Source of the DNA: Wolfiporia cocos
Taxonomy: Eukaryota; Basidiomycota; Agaricomycetes; Polyporales; Phaeolaceae
Reading direction: 5' to 3'
NCBI GenBank assembly: GCA_029448655.1
Contig: JACCLO010000007.1
Location: forward strand, 248,001-312,000
DNA length: 64,000 bases
Shown: positions 20,674 through 31,962 of the stretch, one piece after another
Layout of the letters: each line of letters opens with the position of its first letter
Position numbering within the stretch: the first letter of the stretch is position 1
The notes under the pieces: model-generated
The model's input: the letters and a program-made list of their open reading frames with translations, nothing else
The model's database searches: none
Told to the model about the DNA's origin: nothing
Program-made: the position numbers and the translations under genes

Positions 20674-21560
20674 CCGAACGAATGTCAGTAAGCGCCAAGG
20701 TACAATTAGATAAGCATTCTAATCTAGAGATTTGGGCGCCAAACCCAATGTCATCCGCCCGCTGAGTGACGCATCCATCTCAATCACCGGGGCAACAAAA
20801 ATTTAATATGACTCTACAAGGCTGTAAATACTATATTACATATGATACAAAAAGCGCGAGTCAAAAATTCGAAGAATGAGCCCACCATCGCCACCGATGT
20901 GCGCGGCGGCGCGATTAGATAAGCACGCTGCTATCTGAAGGTCGAGGCGCGACAGACGCCCGCCGGATGTCATCCGTCGTCGGGCGGCGGCATCCATCCC
21001 ACGCGTGGGAGCTACGGAAATATAGTTATTACCATTGAAATCGTAGGGCTACATTATTTAGGAAGCGTGAAAGAACGGCGTGATTACATAAAGAGTTGAG
21101 CGCGCCGTCGCCGCCGTCGTGCGCGACAGCGGCGGCGAGGCGCTTGTCGGTGGCACGGGGGCGGTGTGGGATGAGCGCGATAAGATAAGCGCGCCATTAT
21201 CTGGCGCGACGAGACGTAGCGCCGATCGTGGGATAACTCTCCGCGTTTGGGAGGTCAGACGCCCGCCGGATGTCATCCGTCGTCGGGCGGCGGCATCCAC
21301 CCCACGTGTGGGAGCTACGGAAATATTGTTATTACCATTTGAATCGTAGGGCTACGTTGTCTAGAAAGCGTGAAAGAACGGTGTGATTATGTAAAGAATT
21401 GAGCGCGCCGTCGCCGCCGTCGTGCGCGACAGCGGCGGCGGGGCGCTTGTCGGTGGCGTGGGGGCGGCAGGGCGCTGGTAGGTGGCGCGGGGAGTGAGGC
21501 GCTGGTGGGTGGCGCGGGGAGTGGGCGGGCACATGATCTTCACCCCAGAAGGGCAATCAA
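20674..21560. repeat. 303-bp tandem repeat with GATAAG palindromes
   Basis: A block of about 205 bp starting CAGACGCCCGCCGGATGTCAT occurs at 20,953 and again at 21,256, a 303-bp period. Both copies include GGGAGCTACGGAAATAT, AATCGTAGGGCTAC and GCGCGCCGTCGCCGCCGTCG. A more diverged third copy precedes them (about 20,700-20,900). Between blocks, GATAAG motifs pair with ATCT/TTATC in short palindromes (20,708, 20,918 and 21,180). The last part (21,450-21,530) repeats GGTGGCGCGGGGAGTG. No gene is supported. Confidence 0.75.
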
Positions 21561-21599
21561 CTGCGGTGCTACTGGCAGTATGCGGGTAGGACGATAATT

Positions 21600-21649
21600 C
21601 AAGCTTATTAGCTTGGTGCACGCACGTGTATGGCAAGCTAATAAGCTTG
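21600..21649. repeat. 16-bp inverted repeat (hairpin)
   Basis: CAAGCTTATTAGCTTG and its exact reverse complement are separated by 18 bases, and each arm is itself nearly palindromic. It could be a remnant of a small transposon or a cruciform-forming site. There are no T tracts to suggest a terminator. Confidence 0.6.
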
Positions 21650-21715
21650 GTAATACGTGAGGTTTAGGTGGGGGGCCCCTGGCGCCTGCTTGGCAATGAC
21701 CAAAAGTGGCATGTC

Positions 21716-22270
21716 TCAAACCACAACTTGAGGTTCCGACATGCGTAGCAATCGGTTATGACATGGCCCGCACCCGTCCATGCCGTCCATGAGCGCGAGC
21801 AGTGTCGAGACGATGGACACGCGGATCCGGTCCTGCTTGGACGAGCGCTGGGTGAAAGGCCATCGCTCTGCTCGAAGAAAATGATGCTGGGTTGTTGATT
21901 CCGAGCTTCTTCGAGGAGCAGATTCACCCAGTTCGGCCTCGACAACAAATGTGTTGATACTCACAAATGCTCTTCCCATCGGAGCGACAGCTCGCAGCTA
22001 AAGTGCGGGCCAACAGCGTTTTACCAGTACCTGGCTGGCCGTGGAATGGGACACATGAGGTGGTGTGAGGTCAAGCCGCTGGAAGACCTCGGGGTACAGC
22101 AAGGGCAGGAGCGTCATCTCCTTCAAGGAGTTGGTATCTGCAGCAAAATCAGACAAACGTAGCGACCTGTACAGACAAGCATTTACGATCATCAAAACCG
22201 CCAACCTCGTCAAAGGTGACATTTTGGTTGACACGGGAGATCCGCATCTGCAAGCACTATTCAAAATTAA
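21716..22270 (-). pseudogene. Fragment of a Yta7/ATAD2-type AAA ATPase gene
   Basis: On the minus strand, fragments align in order with the first AAA domain of the Yta7/ATAD2 bromodomain ATPases (histone chaperones): NQNVTFDEVGGFDD, an apparent retained intron (GTAAATG...CTGCAG), NSLKEMTLLPLLYPEVFQR, Walker A GQPGTGKTLLARTLAASC, LLEEARNQQPSIIFF, and SIVSTLLALMDGMDG in another frame. Walker B is lost (FFEQSDG instead of FFDEIDG), the segment before LLEEARN is scrambled, and at least two frame changes occur. Because an intron is kept, this is a DNA-level duplication and not a retrocopy. The flanking exons of the gene are absent. Confidence 0.85.
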
Positions 22271-22517
22271 GTCCAGACATGTCGAATGATTACCAGAAGG
22301 GGTGGCGGCGGAAGACGCGGACCCCGCGCCATAGGCGGACACAGGGGGGGATCGGACACTGCCATGGAGAGACACGGAGAGCAGGGTCAGCGGCGACGAG
22401 GCGAAGACGGAGGAAGAGCAGCGGGAACGCAGAGGCAATGTACGGCGCGAAGGCGTTCATAAGATGAGTAGTGGTAGACAGCATGCGTAATCGAGAGTAG
22501 AGGTGATGGTACACCAC

Positions 22518-23186
22518 TCACCACAGCTGCACCTGCTCGATGCGATGGCTGATCGCGCCGTCGCTCGTGCGCGGGACGACGGCGAGTGCGTACCCAGGCT
22601 GCTCCTCGATCGCACGTGCGTATGACACGCCCCTGCCCTCGCCGGGCAGCGTCTCGTTCGTGCTCGCGTTCACCCGCAGCTGATTGAGCGGCGGCTCGTC
22701 CGCGCCCGTCCAGTTCGCAAGGAGGAACGTGCCGCCGAGGCTCGCGGGATCGCCTGCCGCGCCGCCCCTGACGTAGATGAACGGCTGGGGATCCATCGCG
22801 TTCGAGCGGTTGGCGGCGGCGTTGTGCGCGATCTGGAGCGGAGGCACGAGGGCGGACGCGTTGTAGTAGGGCGTGCTGGATGCGGTGATGCCGGAGGTAC
22901 CGATCGACCAGATGTAGGAGACGTTGGCCGGGAGGGAGGCGGGATGCGGGATGGACGCGTTGGCGAAGACCGCGGAGGCGGGCGCGAGGGCCTCGGTAAG
23001 GGCCCCGGCGGCGGAGCCTAGCTCCCAGCTACGCGGGTCAGCGACGAGGAGGAAATGGACATACGTCTGGGTTGCGCCGGGCTAGAGATCAGAGGGAACG
23101 GCAGCGAGCTGCGCGTCGGACAGCGACTGAACGCGTCCGGCGTGCGCGAGGAGGGCGAGGGCGGAGAGCAGCGGGACAAGGACCAT
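22518..23186 (-). pseudogene. Secreted protein gene with one stop codon
   Basis: ATG at 23,184-23,186 begins a clear signal peptide (MVLVPLLSALALLAHAGRVQ). The frame then meets TAG at 23,082-23,084 and continues open as PGATQTYVHFLLVADPRSWE, with many N-glycosylation sites (NAS, NVS, NAT-like), to W at 22,521. A GTGAGT donor follows at once, so the gene probably continued. A candidate next exon (about 22,300-22,370) is Ser/Ala/Gly-rich like the stalk of GPI-anchored wall proteins, and runs straight into the AAA ATPase fragment. CAG to TAG explains the stop best. I do not recognise the family, and function is unknown. Confidence 0.6.
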
Positions 23187-24540
23187 GGCGGTCACAGGCA
23201 AGGAGGGGTGCCAAGTGAGCCAGGGCAGGCAGGCCCGTTGAGGAAGCGGGCAAGGGGCTCGTCATGGCTGATGGAGAGCAGTTCGTTCGCCGCCAGTCGC
23301 GTCGCCCGCGTAAGCGCTCGGTGTGTGCGTATATGTTCGCCATCGCCTGCTCGCTGCCGCCGCCGTGTTCGCAGGGCTGCTCGCCGCCTGCGTCAACGTC
23401 TGGCTAGGGGAGCGATATGTTGCATCAGCCACATGACCGTTCTGTGATCTACTTGTGGCACTGGTACTCTGGACATTGATATCGCTACTATTTGCCTACT
23501 TATAGTCGCTGCGCACACTGTCAGCTCAAGTAGTACGCAAACTATACGTCCCAACCGCAAGTTGGCAAGGACGGCTATCGAGTAAGCTGTATTATAGGTC
23601 AGTCGTATCTGTCCGTCTCGACCTCAGAGATGTCCATCACGCTCTCGGTTTCTGGCCTGAGTCCATCCTCACATCCGGGCAACCTCTCTCTCATGTTGAG
23701 CATCTGGATCTTGATTATAGCGCTCTACTGCTGCCCTCAGAGCTGCTGGTTTCTCCGCTTTCTGTGGCAGGTTCTTACATCCGCTTCTCTGGATCATACT
23801 GGCGATACCCCTCGATCTGTGCATTAATTTGCTTCACGCTTCATCTGTCAATGAGCTGTGTTAGACCTAGAATAACCGTAAATGCTGCTAGACGTTCCCG
23901 CTTAGGTTGTATTTGTGTATCTGCTTCCCGTATAGCTCTAGTCCCCGGGCGATTTAGGCATCTTCCTTTGCTTGCTCTCCCCGCCTCTGCCTCTGAATTC
24001 CCAGCCCACTTTTATCAATTTTACAAGCTTCTCCCGATAGAAACTGACGGTTGGTATAATCCAATGTGTCATTCACACATTTTACTGTATCGTCTGTCTT
24101 GAAGACTTGCGTTATGGAGCGTCAGGGCTTAATCATTCAGGGACCAAACCCAAAAATCGCTTGCGTGGTTGAATGGATCCCATTTCCCCAACATCCTCCT
24201 TAGTCTAAGCCTGATGCTTGGAGAACCCCTCCTGGCGTGTTTGAACAAGTGCTTATGCTGTTCTTTCTACCGCCGAACGAGGTGCATTTAACCTTCACAG
24301 ATGTCTACCATTCAACCTTCACAGGTGTCCGTATACATCTGGTTTAGTACCTGTTCGAAAGTGGACGAAGCCCGGAGATACACCGCACAGCACAATAGTG
24401 CGACACAGCAGTACATACATCATGCTCTGTATACGAGTAATCGAAAACGTGAACATTGTTCTCAAACCTGAGCTGTGAACATAGTCAATATTGGTCGCCA
24501 AGTTCCATCATACTTGCCAAATGCACCTACAGCAATCATG
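23187..24540. other. Spacer with one unplaced coding-like stretch
   Basis: No intact gene seen. Plus-strand 23,601-23,790 reads RLDLRDVHHALGFWPESI and then VEHLDLDYSALLLPSELL, which resembles the leucine-rich part of fungal F-box proteins but has no start, end or flanking exons. It may be a relic. Confidence 0.3.
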
Positions 24541-26544
24541 TTACGCCCGCTCATCTGTACCCACGTAGTTTGCCACAACACCAATGCTTCGGATGTACCT
24601 ACGAGCGTTCAATCTGGGATTTATTGGCCAACTGTCAGGACTCAATTTGACTGAAAAGTGCCATGCATCACTTACGTTGCGAGTAAGGAGTTCACATATA
24701 CTATATCAAAGCATTTGAGGAACCACACACACGCAATGACTTGTTCAGAACCACTCACGTTTGCCCACAACCATATGTAATGCTAGCCAGGAAAATGGAT
24801 TGAGCGTCGATAGGCTATACATTCCGCCTACGTACTGTTGCATTTGACTCTTAGTGAGAGAGCCTGCACAATGAGCGGGAACATACGGTGATGATCAGAA
24901 GTGTCTGCACCATACTGTTGGACAGTCAGCTTTGACCTTATGGAAAGATATGTTCAGAGTTCCTCACGTCGTCAATGCGCCTCGTTCAATGAAAAGTTGC
25001 TTTAGCTTACTAATCATAGACGTAGTGCTGTTCATTGATTGTGAGAATACTGTTCATAGCTGAGTTACGGGTTGGTGAGCTTCCCACTTACCCTTCAAAG
25101 ACTGTCTTTTGGCGGTACATAATGCTACATAGTAGCACAACGATCATAATATCTGCCAAAGAAGCAGAGGCCATTTGGCCTAGGAAAAAGGCCTGAAGCA
25201 GCACCATGGCACTTAGTGTCAGTCCAGGTTCAAGGTGAGCAGATGCCTTACGTCTGTGATTGAGGAACGTTCTGGATACCGTTCACGCATAGGCGAAAAT
25301 CCAGGGATACCCACAGACCATCTTGTGAAGCATGATTTGACCATGTATTCTACATCATTACATAGAGAACGTTGCTTACCCAATGCAGGCATTTGCTATT
25401 ATTTAATTAGTATCTCACAGCATTAACCTAGTTATTAGGCGGAACTCACTGATTCCTGTCGCTACATCGTCGAATAACGATTGAGTATCACATTTCATTA
25501 TCAGCAATTGCCTATCACTGAATCTCACCGCAGGAGCCCATGATCAGGAAGACCTGAGGGAATGTGTCAGCTCAACCAATAGATGACTTAACGAACTCGC
25601 CAGAGTGAAAGTCAAGAGTATCCGATACGGATATCCTGTAGATACTTGAACAGCAGAGATGATATCGTAAGATTTCTCGTTTTAGCAGACCACGACTCAT
25701 ACCTCTCCAAATCGTGTACGCATAGTTGCTGCACGGATCAGATTATTATGATAGATAGCAACGAGAAGTCCATTATCACATACCATTGAACCAACAATAC
25801 CATAGCAGCCTGCAAGGTCAAGGATGACATGAATCAGAGCCCATACATATACAGCGGTCATGTTGCCGCTTACAACGCAGATAAATTCAGCCTATTCAGT
25901 AATGAAGCTATCAATACTTCAACGGTTCCAGTAGATAAGCAGGACCGTACCACCAACGAATTCCTGTGTAGGATCAACGGAGCGCAGTTATTGTGAGCAT
26001 TCAGCGGTCATTTAGAGGATATTTACTCTGCACTCGATTCAAAAGTACAGTGGGCGAGATATGAGGGACCTCCCATAACGCTGGTCAGACAAACCCTTGA
26101 GAGAGAGTAATCCCACAAGACCTGCGGGCGTATCGAATCTCCCAGAGTTGAAGCATTTGTGTAAGGACTCACATGAGTACTCCAGCATGAGGATAAGGTA
26201 TCAAGAAACCTGGATGCAGACGTGATAATTCCGAGTGTCACTGTGTCAGATAACTCGCAAGAATGCCACGGCATGCAGCGTACCATAGCGCGGCAATCTA
26301 AACAATGTCAAAGGAAGTGTAGGAAGAAAAGAGGCCAAGTTCACATACCATATATTTCAGCCAGATGTGATCTTCCGTGTAATGCCAGAAGTAATACATG
26401 ACTTGTGCGCAGGATACGCCGTATAAGCTGGATGACGTGAGATTCAGCTTCACTAGGAACGTATCATGCTTACAATATAGCGCAAGTCACACCACCAAAA
26501 AGACTTGCAGCCAAAGGAGTTACGTCAAAGCTACTTTCCGCCAT
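24541..26544 (-). CDS. DUF6534 seven-helix membrane protein
   Basis: ATG at 26,542-26,544 gives MAESSFDVTPLAASLFGGVT, the usual start of the basidiomycete DUF6534 family. About ten short exons follow with consistent GT..AG introns: LYGVSCAQVMYYFWHYTEDH, WLKYM, IAALWFLDTL, a glycine-rich helix, an AEFICVVSGN..ALIHVILDLA helix, then the DUF6534 core LADIMIVVLLCSIMYRQK, STTSMISKLKQLFIERG and VVGKLYVNSLLATLNAR, and a short tail to TAA 24,541-24,543. The family is abundant in mushroom genomes, is predicted to have seven membrane helices, and has no established function. The frame holds through all junctions I tried, so it may be intact. Some internal exon borders (25,700-25,990) are less certain. 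Confidence 0.75.
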
Positions 26545-26848
26545 TGCAACCAGAGCAGGAACCGTAGACTGAGCAGCAGCAGTCTATGGAGGGCAGTGAG
26601 GTGAGATATGCATGCTTTAAATCTACCGTTGCTATGTTTTTTTGCGGGAAGATTGAGATTGAGTTATACATCACATCTCTTGCATGTTCCGGTCAATGTT
26701 CGTAAGATTACTCCCTTCTCGGATATGTTGAACCAGGCCTTGATATGTATTTTTGCTCCGGTCCCTGAGAGACTGAGGCAGCAGCTAATACGAGTGTGCC
26801 TCTATCGATAGTTGATGACGCCTCGCGCGCATCGTTACAGGTACCAAC

Positions 26849-27880
26849 CTACCGTGGAGCCCGGCACCACTTGCATCCTCCCACATCCTCACACTCGCAG
26901 GTCCCTCCGAGTACAACTGGCAAGTTCTCCCTGTCTATGTCCTTGAGCAGCACATTTTGATAGTCCGCCCCGAGGATGTCAATCTTGGCGAGCGTCTCCT
27001 TTGCGAGCCACAGCTTGACAAAAGACCAAATATATGTAAACGAGACTGGCGCATTGATGATGATGAATTTGTACATGCTGTAGCCACAGCGAGGACTGTC
27101 AGCGGCAACACGTTGGAAGGAATTGTGAACGTACAGCTCCGGGAAGTAGTCTTGCATTATCTGGAACGACTCGCGCACAACGTCCTTCATCTGCCAGAAC
27201 TGCCCCAAACTGTCGCATGCTTTGAGGCTCGTTCTTTTACACCGAACCAGAAAGACTGACCTAAACCCCTTCAGATCGACAACCAAATACTCGCCCTCGA
27301 CCTGCCTCCCCGCCGCACGTGACGCAGCCGGGAATATTTCTCTAGGTATGCTCTCTGCGGTTACGATGATGTACTGCATGAATTGCTCCGGCGTTATGAG
27401 CTTGTACAGCTCGGGCATGTTGACGCCACCGTAGTGCTGTATACTGAGCGGACGCCCCGCCTTGTCCGTCTTGTGAAACCACATCGGCCAGTATTCGAAC
27501 ACCTCTCTACGCTCTGGGAACTGTGAGAAACCGCTAAGTGGCAGGACACGCACAACATGTGACGGTCGTGGCGTACGTCGTATGGATCCATCTGTTTGTA
27601 CAGTTCGTCTATACCTACGCCTTGCACGGTCTTCCGCCACTGTAGACAGTTAGCCCACATCGTCGTTGCGGCTTTTACGTCAAATTGTCGCGCGCGCAGG
27701 AATCGCCTGCAGGACGCAGCATCAGTACAACTAACCGCCCCGATGGTAGGCTTGACCATACAGCAAAGTGAAATCATCCGAGCCGATAGTATCTCCGTCG
27801 CGCAGAAGGTCCTGTTCGGCGAGACGCGAACGGAATTGCTCGAGAGTGGCTTCCTGGTCTTTAGTCAATTCAGAAGACAT
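26849..27880 (-). CDS. Sec14-like CRAL-TRIO lipid-transfer protein
   Basis: Five exons (27,880-27,762, 27,706-27,577, 27,520-27,261, 27,209-27,135 and 27,077-26,849) sum to 270 codons plus stop in one frame. The CRAL-TRIO N-terminal helices are LRRFLRARQFDVKAATTMW and QWRKT. The lipid-binding domain has FHKTDKAGRPLSIQHYGGVN, VVDLKGF, SFQIMQDYFPE, IINAPVSFTYIW, AKIDILGADYQNVLLKDI and ENLPVVLGGTCEC. Sec14 proteins move phosphatidylinositol and phosphatidylcholine between membranes and tune phosphoinositide signalling in the cytosol. The length is slightly short for the family (about 300), and the C-terminus ends soon after the GGTC motif. It is surrounded by DUF6533/6534 genes on the same strand; no functional link is visible. 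Confidence 0.88.
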
Positions 27881-29285
27881 ATCTCAAAAATGCCAGGAAT
27901 TTATCGAGATTTGATGCCCGCAGTGGCTGGAAGAGGTCTGGAGAGGGTGGAGATGGGTAGAGCATGGGCTTCAGAAGGATGCATGGCGGTAGTCAGCAAG
28001 ATAGTGATAGAAGCTGTCAATCAGTGCTTATTCGCCTCCTGTTGCACGGCATCCCTGCGTGAAAGCTGGTGCCCGTTATTCTGACAGCTATCAAAACCTT
28101 GAAGCGGTGCTCATGAGATAACTTGATGTACAAAAGGCAGCATTAATATTACCTCTCTCGTACCAGCAGAACGCAGGCTTGCCTCTTTTGCATCAGCAGG
28201 AGTTCCAACAATCAAAGATCTGATGCTCGGAGCAACCGCGGGACCTAAGTTGTCCTGGGAACACACACATGCCGTGGGATCGTCACGGCGATTTCTGGCA
28301 GACCACCGTAAACCTGTGTTGCGCTATGTGCATGACTACAGCGTCAGACTAGCTTGATGTCGATGAGTACTGACATGATTGATAGCGAGTTGTAAAATTG
28401 AGCGCAGGCGCCAAAGTGTAACGTTTAAACGCGATCATGTGACCCGTTGTGTCACACTCTTTGCAATTGGAAGCGCTCAGTGGTGTATGGATTCCTAGGC
28501 CTGTTTCTTCGATACCGCTAAGCACCTCTCAATTGGATGTAGCCCTCCTCATCTGTAACCTTCCCTGTTGGAATCCGATAGGTACCTTGTTGGCTGTCAA
28601 CCAGTTGATAGCGGCATACATCTTGAAGACGAGAGTCCAGACGGGAATCACTGCTATGCCATAGGCAGCCTCAGATGGCGCTGAAGTTCTGCAAGTCCAC
28701 ACATTGTATTAGATACTCTCAACATAGCATGCGGCGGCGCATTTCCAACTCCCAAATAGTATCAAGTGGGATTTCTGGTCACAAACAATCTAATCGTTCT
28801 TCTGCATACCCTGTTGTTGGTCAGTCTGCCTCCTGCATACAGCTACTTCACCGATCAACTCTAGCTGTATCGATAAGGGATAGTTACTTAACACTTAAGG
28901 TCCTACTGACTGAATTGTCGGGCTGAAGTGCGGACGACGTGTATTAGCGGACGACATTACCGAGCTGACAGACATTTTGAAGCACGTGCCGTGCCGAAGT
29001 TTGTCTGGCATTGACAATAGATATTGATATTGACAGTTGTTCATACATAGTCGCTGTCAGAGTCGCAGATAAATCTAGGCACGCATTTCGATAATGGCTA
29101 CCTGATGCAATCTGTACACCGCGTGCGGAGATCGCGTACACGATGCAAGTCCGCGATCTATGCGATAGCCGTAGCCGTTTCCACACAGTCACATCTTGCT
29201 CTGATGAGTGAGCAGGGAAGTCGTTTGCATCGCGCACAACATCTGTTTAATCCTTGACATGCTCAGATAGAATAATACACACAAT
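27881..29285. other. Spacer, no supported gene
   Basis: Upstream region of the Sec14-like gene, then about 1 kb without a convincing gene. On the minus strand near 28,590-28,690 a helical stretch (AAYGIAVIPVWTLVFKMY) and near 29,110-29,160 a short VYAISARG resemble pieces of DUF6533-type exons, but I cannot join them. Confidence 0.35.
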
Positions 29286-30859
29286 CTACGCGCCATGGTT
29301 TGTCTCGTCACCGTTTTCGTCCTCCACAGCACCAGCGCCTCCCACCACTTCGAGTTCATATGTAGAGCTCGCGCCCTCGTCCAATGAAGCGCCGATGCTA
29401 GCGATGAAAGTGGAGATATAGCCTGCGGTGTCTTCCCTAGAGGTTGGAAGCGGAGCTTCATTCGCACTGGCGACTGTATCGCCTCTTCCATCCAAGCTAG
29501 CTCCACATTGGCGCAGATTTAGCAGAAATCTGGACATTGTGATGGCCGAGAAACTACCAGAATATAGATTATCAGTGAGCATTCAAGAGGGCTCGAAAGA
29601 GAGGACAGACGGGATTATCCACATTGTCAGATTATGATACGTCTGTGCCGCACCAGTCAATACGAAGGTTGCAAAAAATTCAATTGTCCTCTTGACGTAC
29701 ATTCATAGCCCACACAACCATTTGCGCCACATTCAGCAGGAGGAAAAAACTGCGCATACGCCATCAGTTTGTGTCAATCTCCTCGCTATAAGATAAGTGC
29801 ACACAGGAAGTATAGCGTCCCTAGACGATCATCAGAGCGAATTAGCTGATACGCCCCCATCTCCTTCCAAATTTGCATGACGAACCGTCTCTGAGCATGA
29901 TCCTGAGGAGTGAGTACACGCGGGAATCCGATGTCGCAACATTTCTTTTGAAAGTCAACATCTTGCTCCAGGTTACGGCAAGGACGACGACATCGGCCAA
30001 GATCAAACCGATATGAGCGGATAAGACACCTGCCAGAGCACAACAGAAATTCAACAGATTTCTGCTCAGTCACTGCATCGGGCTCACATCTGCTCACTAT
30101 GATAAGTCTGCCTCGTAATGAGATCATTTAATGAAAGCATACCTGCTCAAGGCTGCAATAGTGCCCTTGCTGGCAGTCCGCTGTAGTCCGCTCACTACGG
30201 AGGCGTATTCAAGTAATCTTCCCGAAGATTGTATATACTGGAACAAGCGTGAGCGAGATGCAATTCTCGTTAATGAAATAGTCTCACAATATTCGTGCAA
30301 GGGTCGACCAGGCTGAATGCCAGAGTCAAAGCGGCAAGATACCGATTGCGACCGACTGCATATACACGAAGAGCACCAAGGGCTGTTGATAAATGGACGT
30401 AAGTTGCTGATGCATCCTACGCATGTATTCCGACATTACTGACATGCCCAGATAATCTGCCATATGATCGTGCATACAAAGAAAGCTTCGAGAATGACCT
30501 CATATCTGGAAAACACGGAGGGTCGTGGACTCAGTACACATGCAGTGCTTGGGATACTACGGTGAAATCCCACCTTCGGAGCATCTGAAGTAAGGGTTAG
30601 TTGAATTCTATTACCCTCGACAACTTGCGGGACATACTGTAGGGATTTTCCATGAGAGTGCGGCCAGCATGAGGAAGCTGACAATTGTCCACACTATGAG
30701 TGTGTACCTATTCAACAAGAAAACGACGGAGACAATGGTGAATTTTCCGCTCCATATCAGTGCACATTCTTGACCGATGGTGATGATATGTTCGTATAAA
30801 GCAAGAACTAGTCCAAACACGCGGTCATTGAGCTGTCTAGCGACGTCAGCGCCGTCCAC
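29286..30859 (-). CDS. DUF6533 seven-helix membrane protein (copy A)
   Basis: Minus-strand exons in family order are LALYEHIITIGQECALIW and FLLNRYTLIVWTIVSFL (DUF6533 N-terminal domain, about 30,820-30,680), RYEVILEAFFVC, ALGALRVYAVGRNRYLAAL, LILADVVVLAVTWSKM, LLRIMLRDG, TLYF, FLLLNVAQMVVWAMN, then FSAITMSRFLLNLRQC and an acidic tail ending at 29,286. Introns are about 50-65 bases with normal ends. The donor before the last exon must be CC|GTCTGT; copy B uses the matching site. The 5' exon is uncertain: no ATG is in frame just upstream of 30,859. The family is predicted to be membrane-bound and is of unknown function. Confidence 0.7.
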
Positions 30860-31962
30860 ACATACTAAGTGGAATCACCACGGAGTAGTCGGGACTATAC
30901 ATGCTTCAGTCAGGTTGAGTCTACACAGGTGCTGGCGACCCACGATGTGCTATGCAAGCTTGCGTCCATATCCAAGGCCTTGATACGTGTCTTCAACAGA
31001 CTTTCAAGGAATATGTATGTTTTGCGGCGCCTGACTATCGGGTATCGGGTGGAGAACTCATGTTCTGGTCCACTCTTGAGCCGTAGATCGCTGATCGCCA
31101 GGTTGCAAGCATGCAATAGCGTGCCTTGCTGCGCTTCTGTCGCAAGGCACGTAGCTGCCTCTGCCAATGACTCGGTCAACGTACGCTTTGGCAATGACAG
31201 TCCCTGGGGTAAAGTAGAGCCGGCGTTGAAGGTACTGTCCCTGAACGGCAATATTGAGTGGGAATACTTAACGAGAAGCGGCCTACGATCATGTTCCTTG
31301 ACATGTGGGCGGGTGCATTACTCTCACAACGTGGAGCCAGCTTGACGTCGATTAAGTCTGCTCCCTGATTGATCTTCATCATAAGTCGGCTATCATGGAT
31401 CCTGGGCGGTGACGGCGTGAGTCGCATCATTGAAGCTGACGTGGCTGACTATGAGTAAGTCTAGTCATGATCTAAGTATCTTTGCATAGTATGCTGTCAG
31501 CATTGAAGGAGGCTTGCCGCTTGCGATCGATGCGGACTCGAGACTGCGGAGGCGCAATGTTTGATGTGCATGTCTCGCTCGTGCCACGTGTGAATCAGGC
31601 AAAGGAAGTTTTTGCGAAGCGGTTTGTCCTTAGGTCGTTGACGTCATCCATCACGGCATACACAGCCTCACGAAAGGCGTACTAAAAGCTCTAGAATCTC
31701 ATCATCAGCAGATATGTCGAAGCTCAATAGGAGACACTGCATGAAGGTCAGTTTAGAAGACTTCCTACTGTATATGCTCCAAGTCGTCGCAGATTGCCAA
31801 ACAAGTTCACGATTCTAGTGCATACGGAAGACCCAGAGCTGGATTTGTTGGCTGCCGACCGGATTACATGAAGACCAACGGTCAAGGAGAGAATGTATCA
31901 GTTAGGTGATGAATCGCTCTGTTTAGCGCACCATAAGCACGTTACCAAGAGCAGATAGGATC
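30860..31962. other. Spacer between two DUF6533 genes
   Basis: Should contain the missing first exon and promoter of copy A. Apart from that I see no gene. The open frames in both strands (for example 30,910-31,251 minus and 31,482-31,685 plus) lack recognisable motifs. Confidence 0.35.

Noticed and set aside
20674..20690. 8-bp target duplication of the KDZ element
   Set aside because: CGAACGAA on the right has no match on the left, where an LTR abuts the end.
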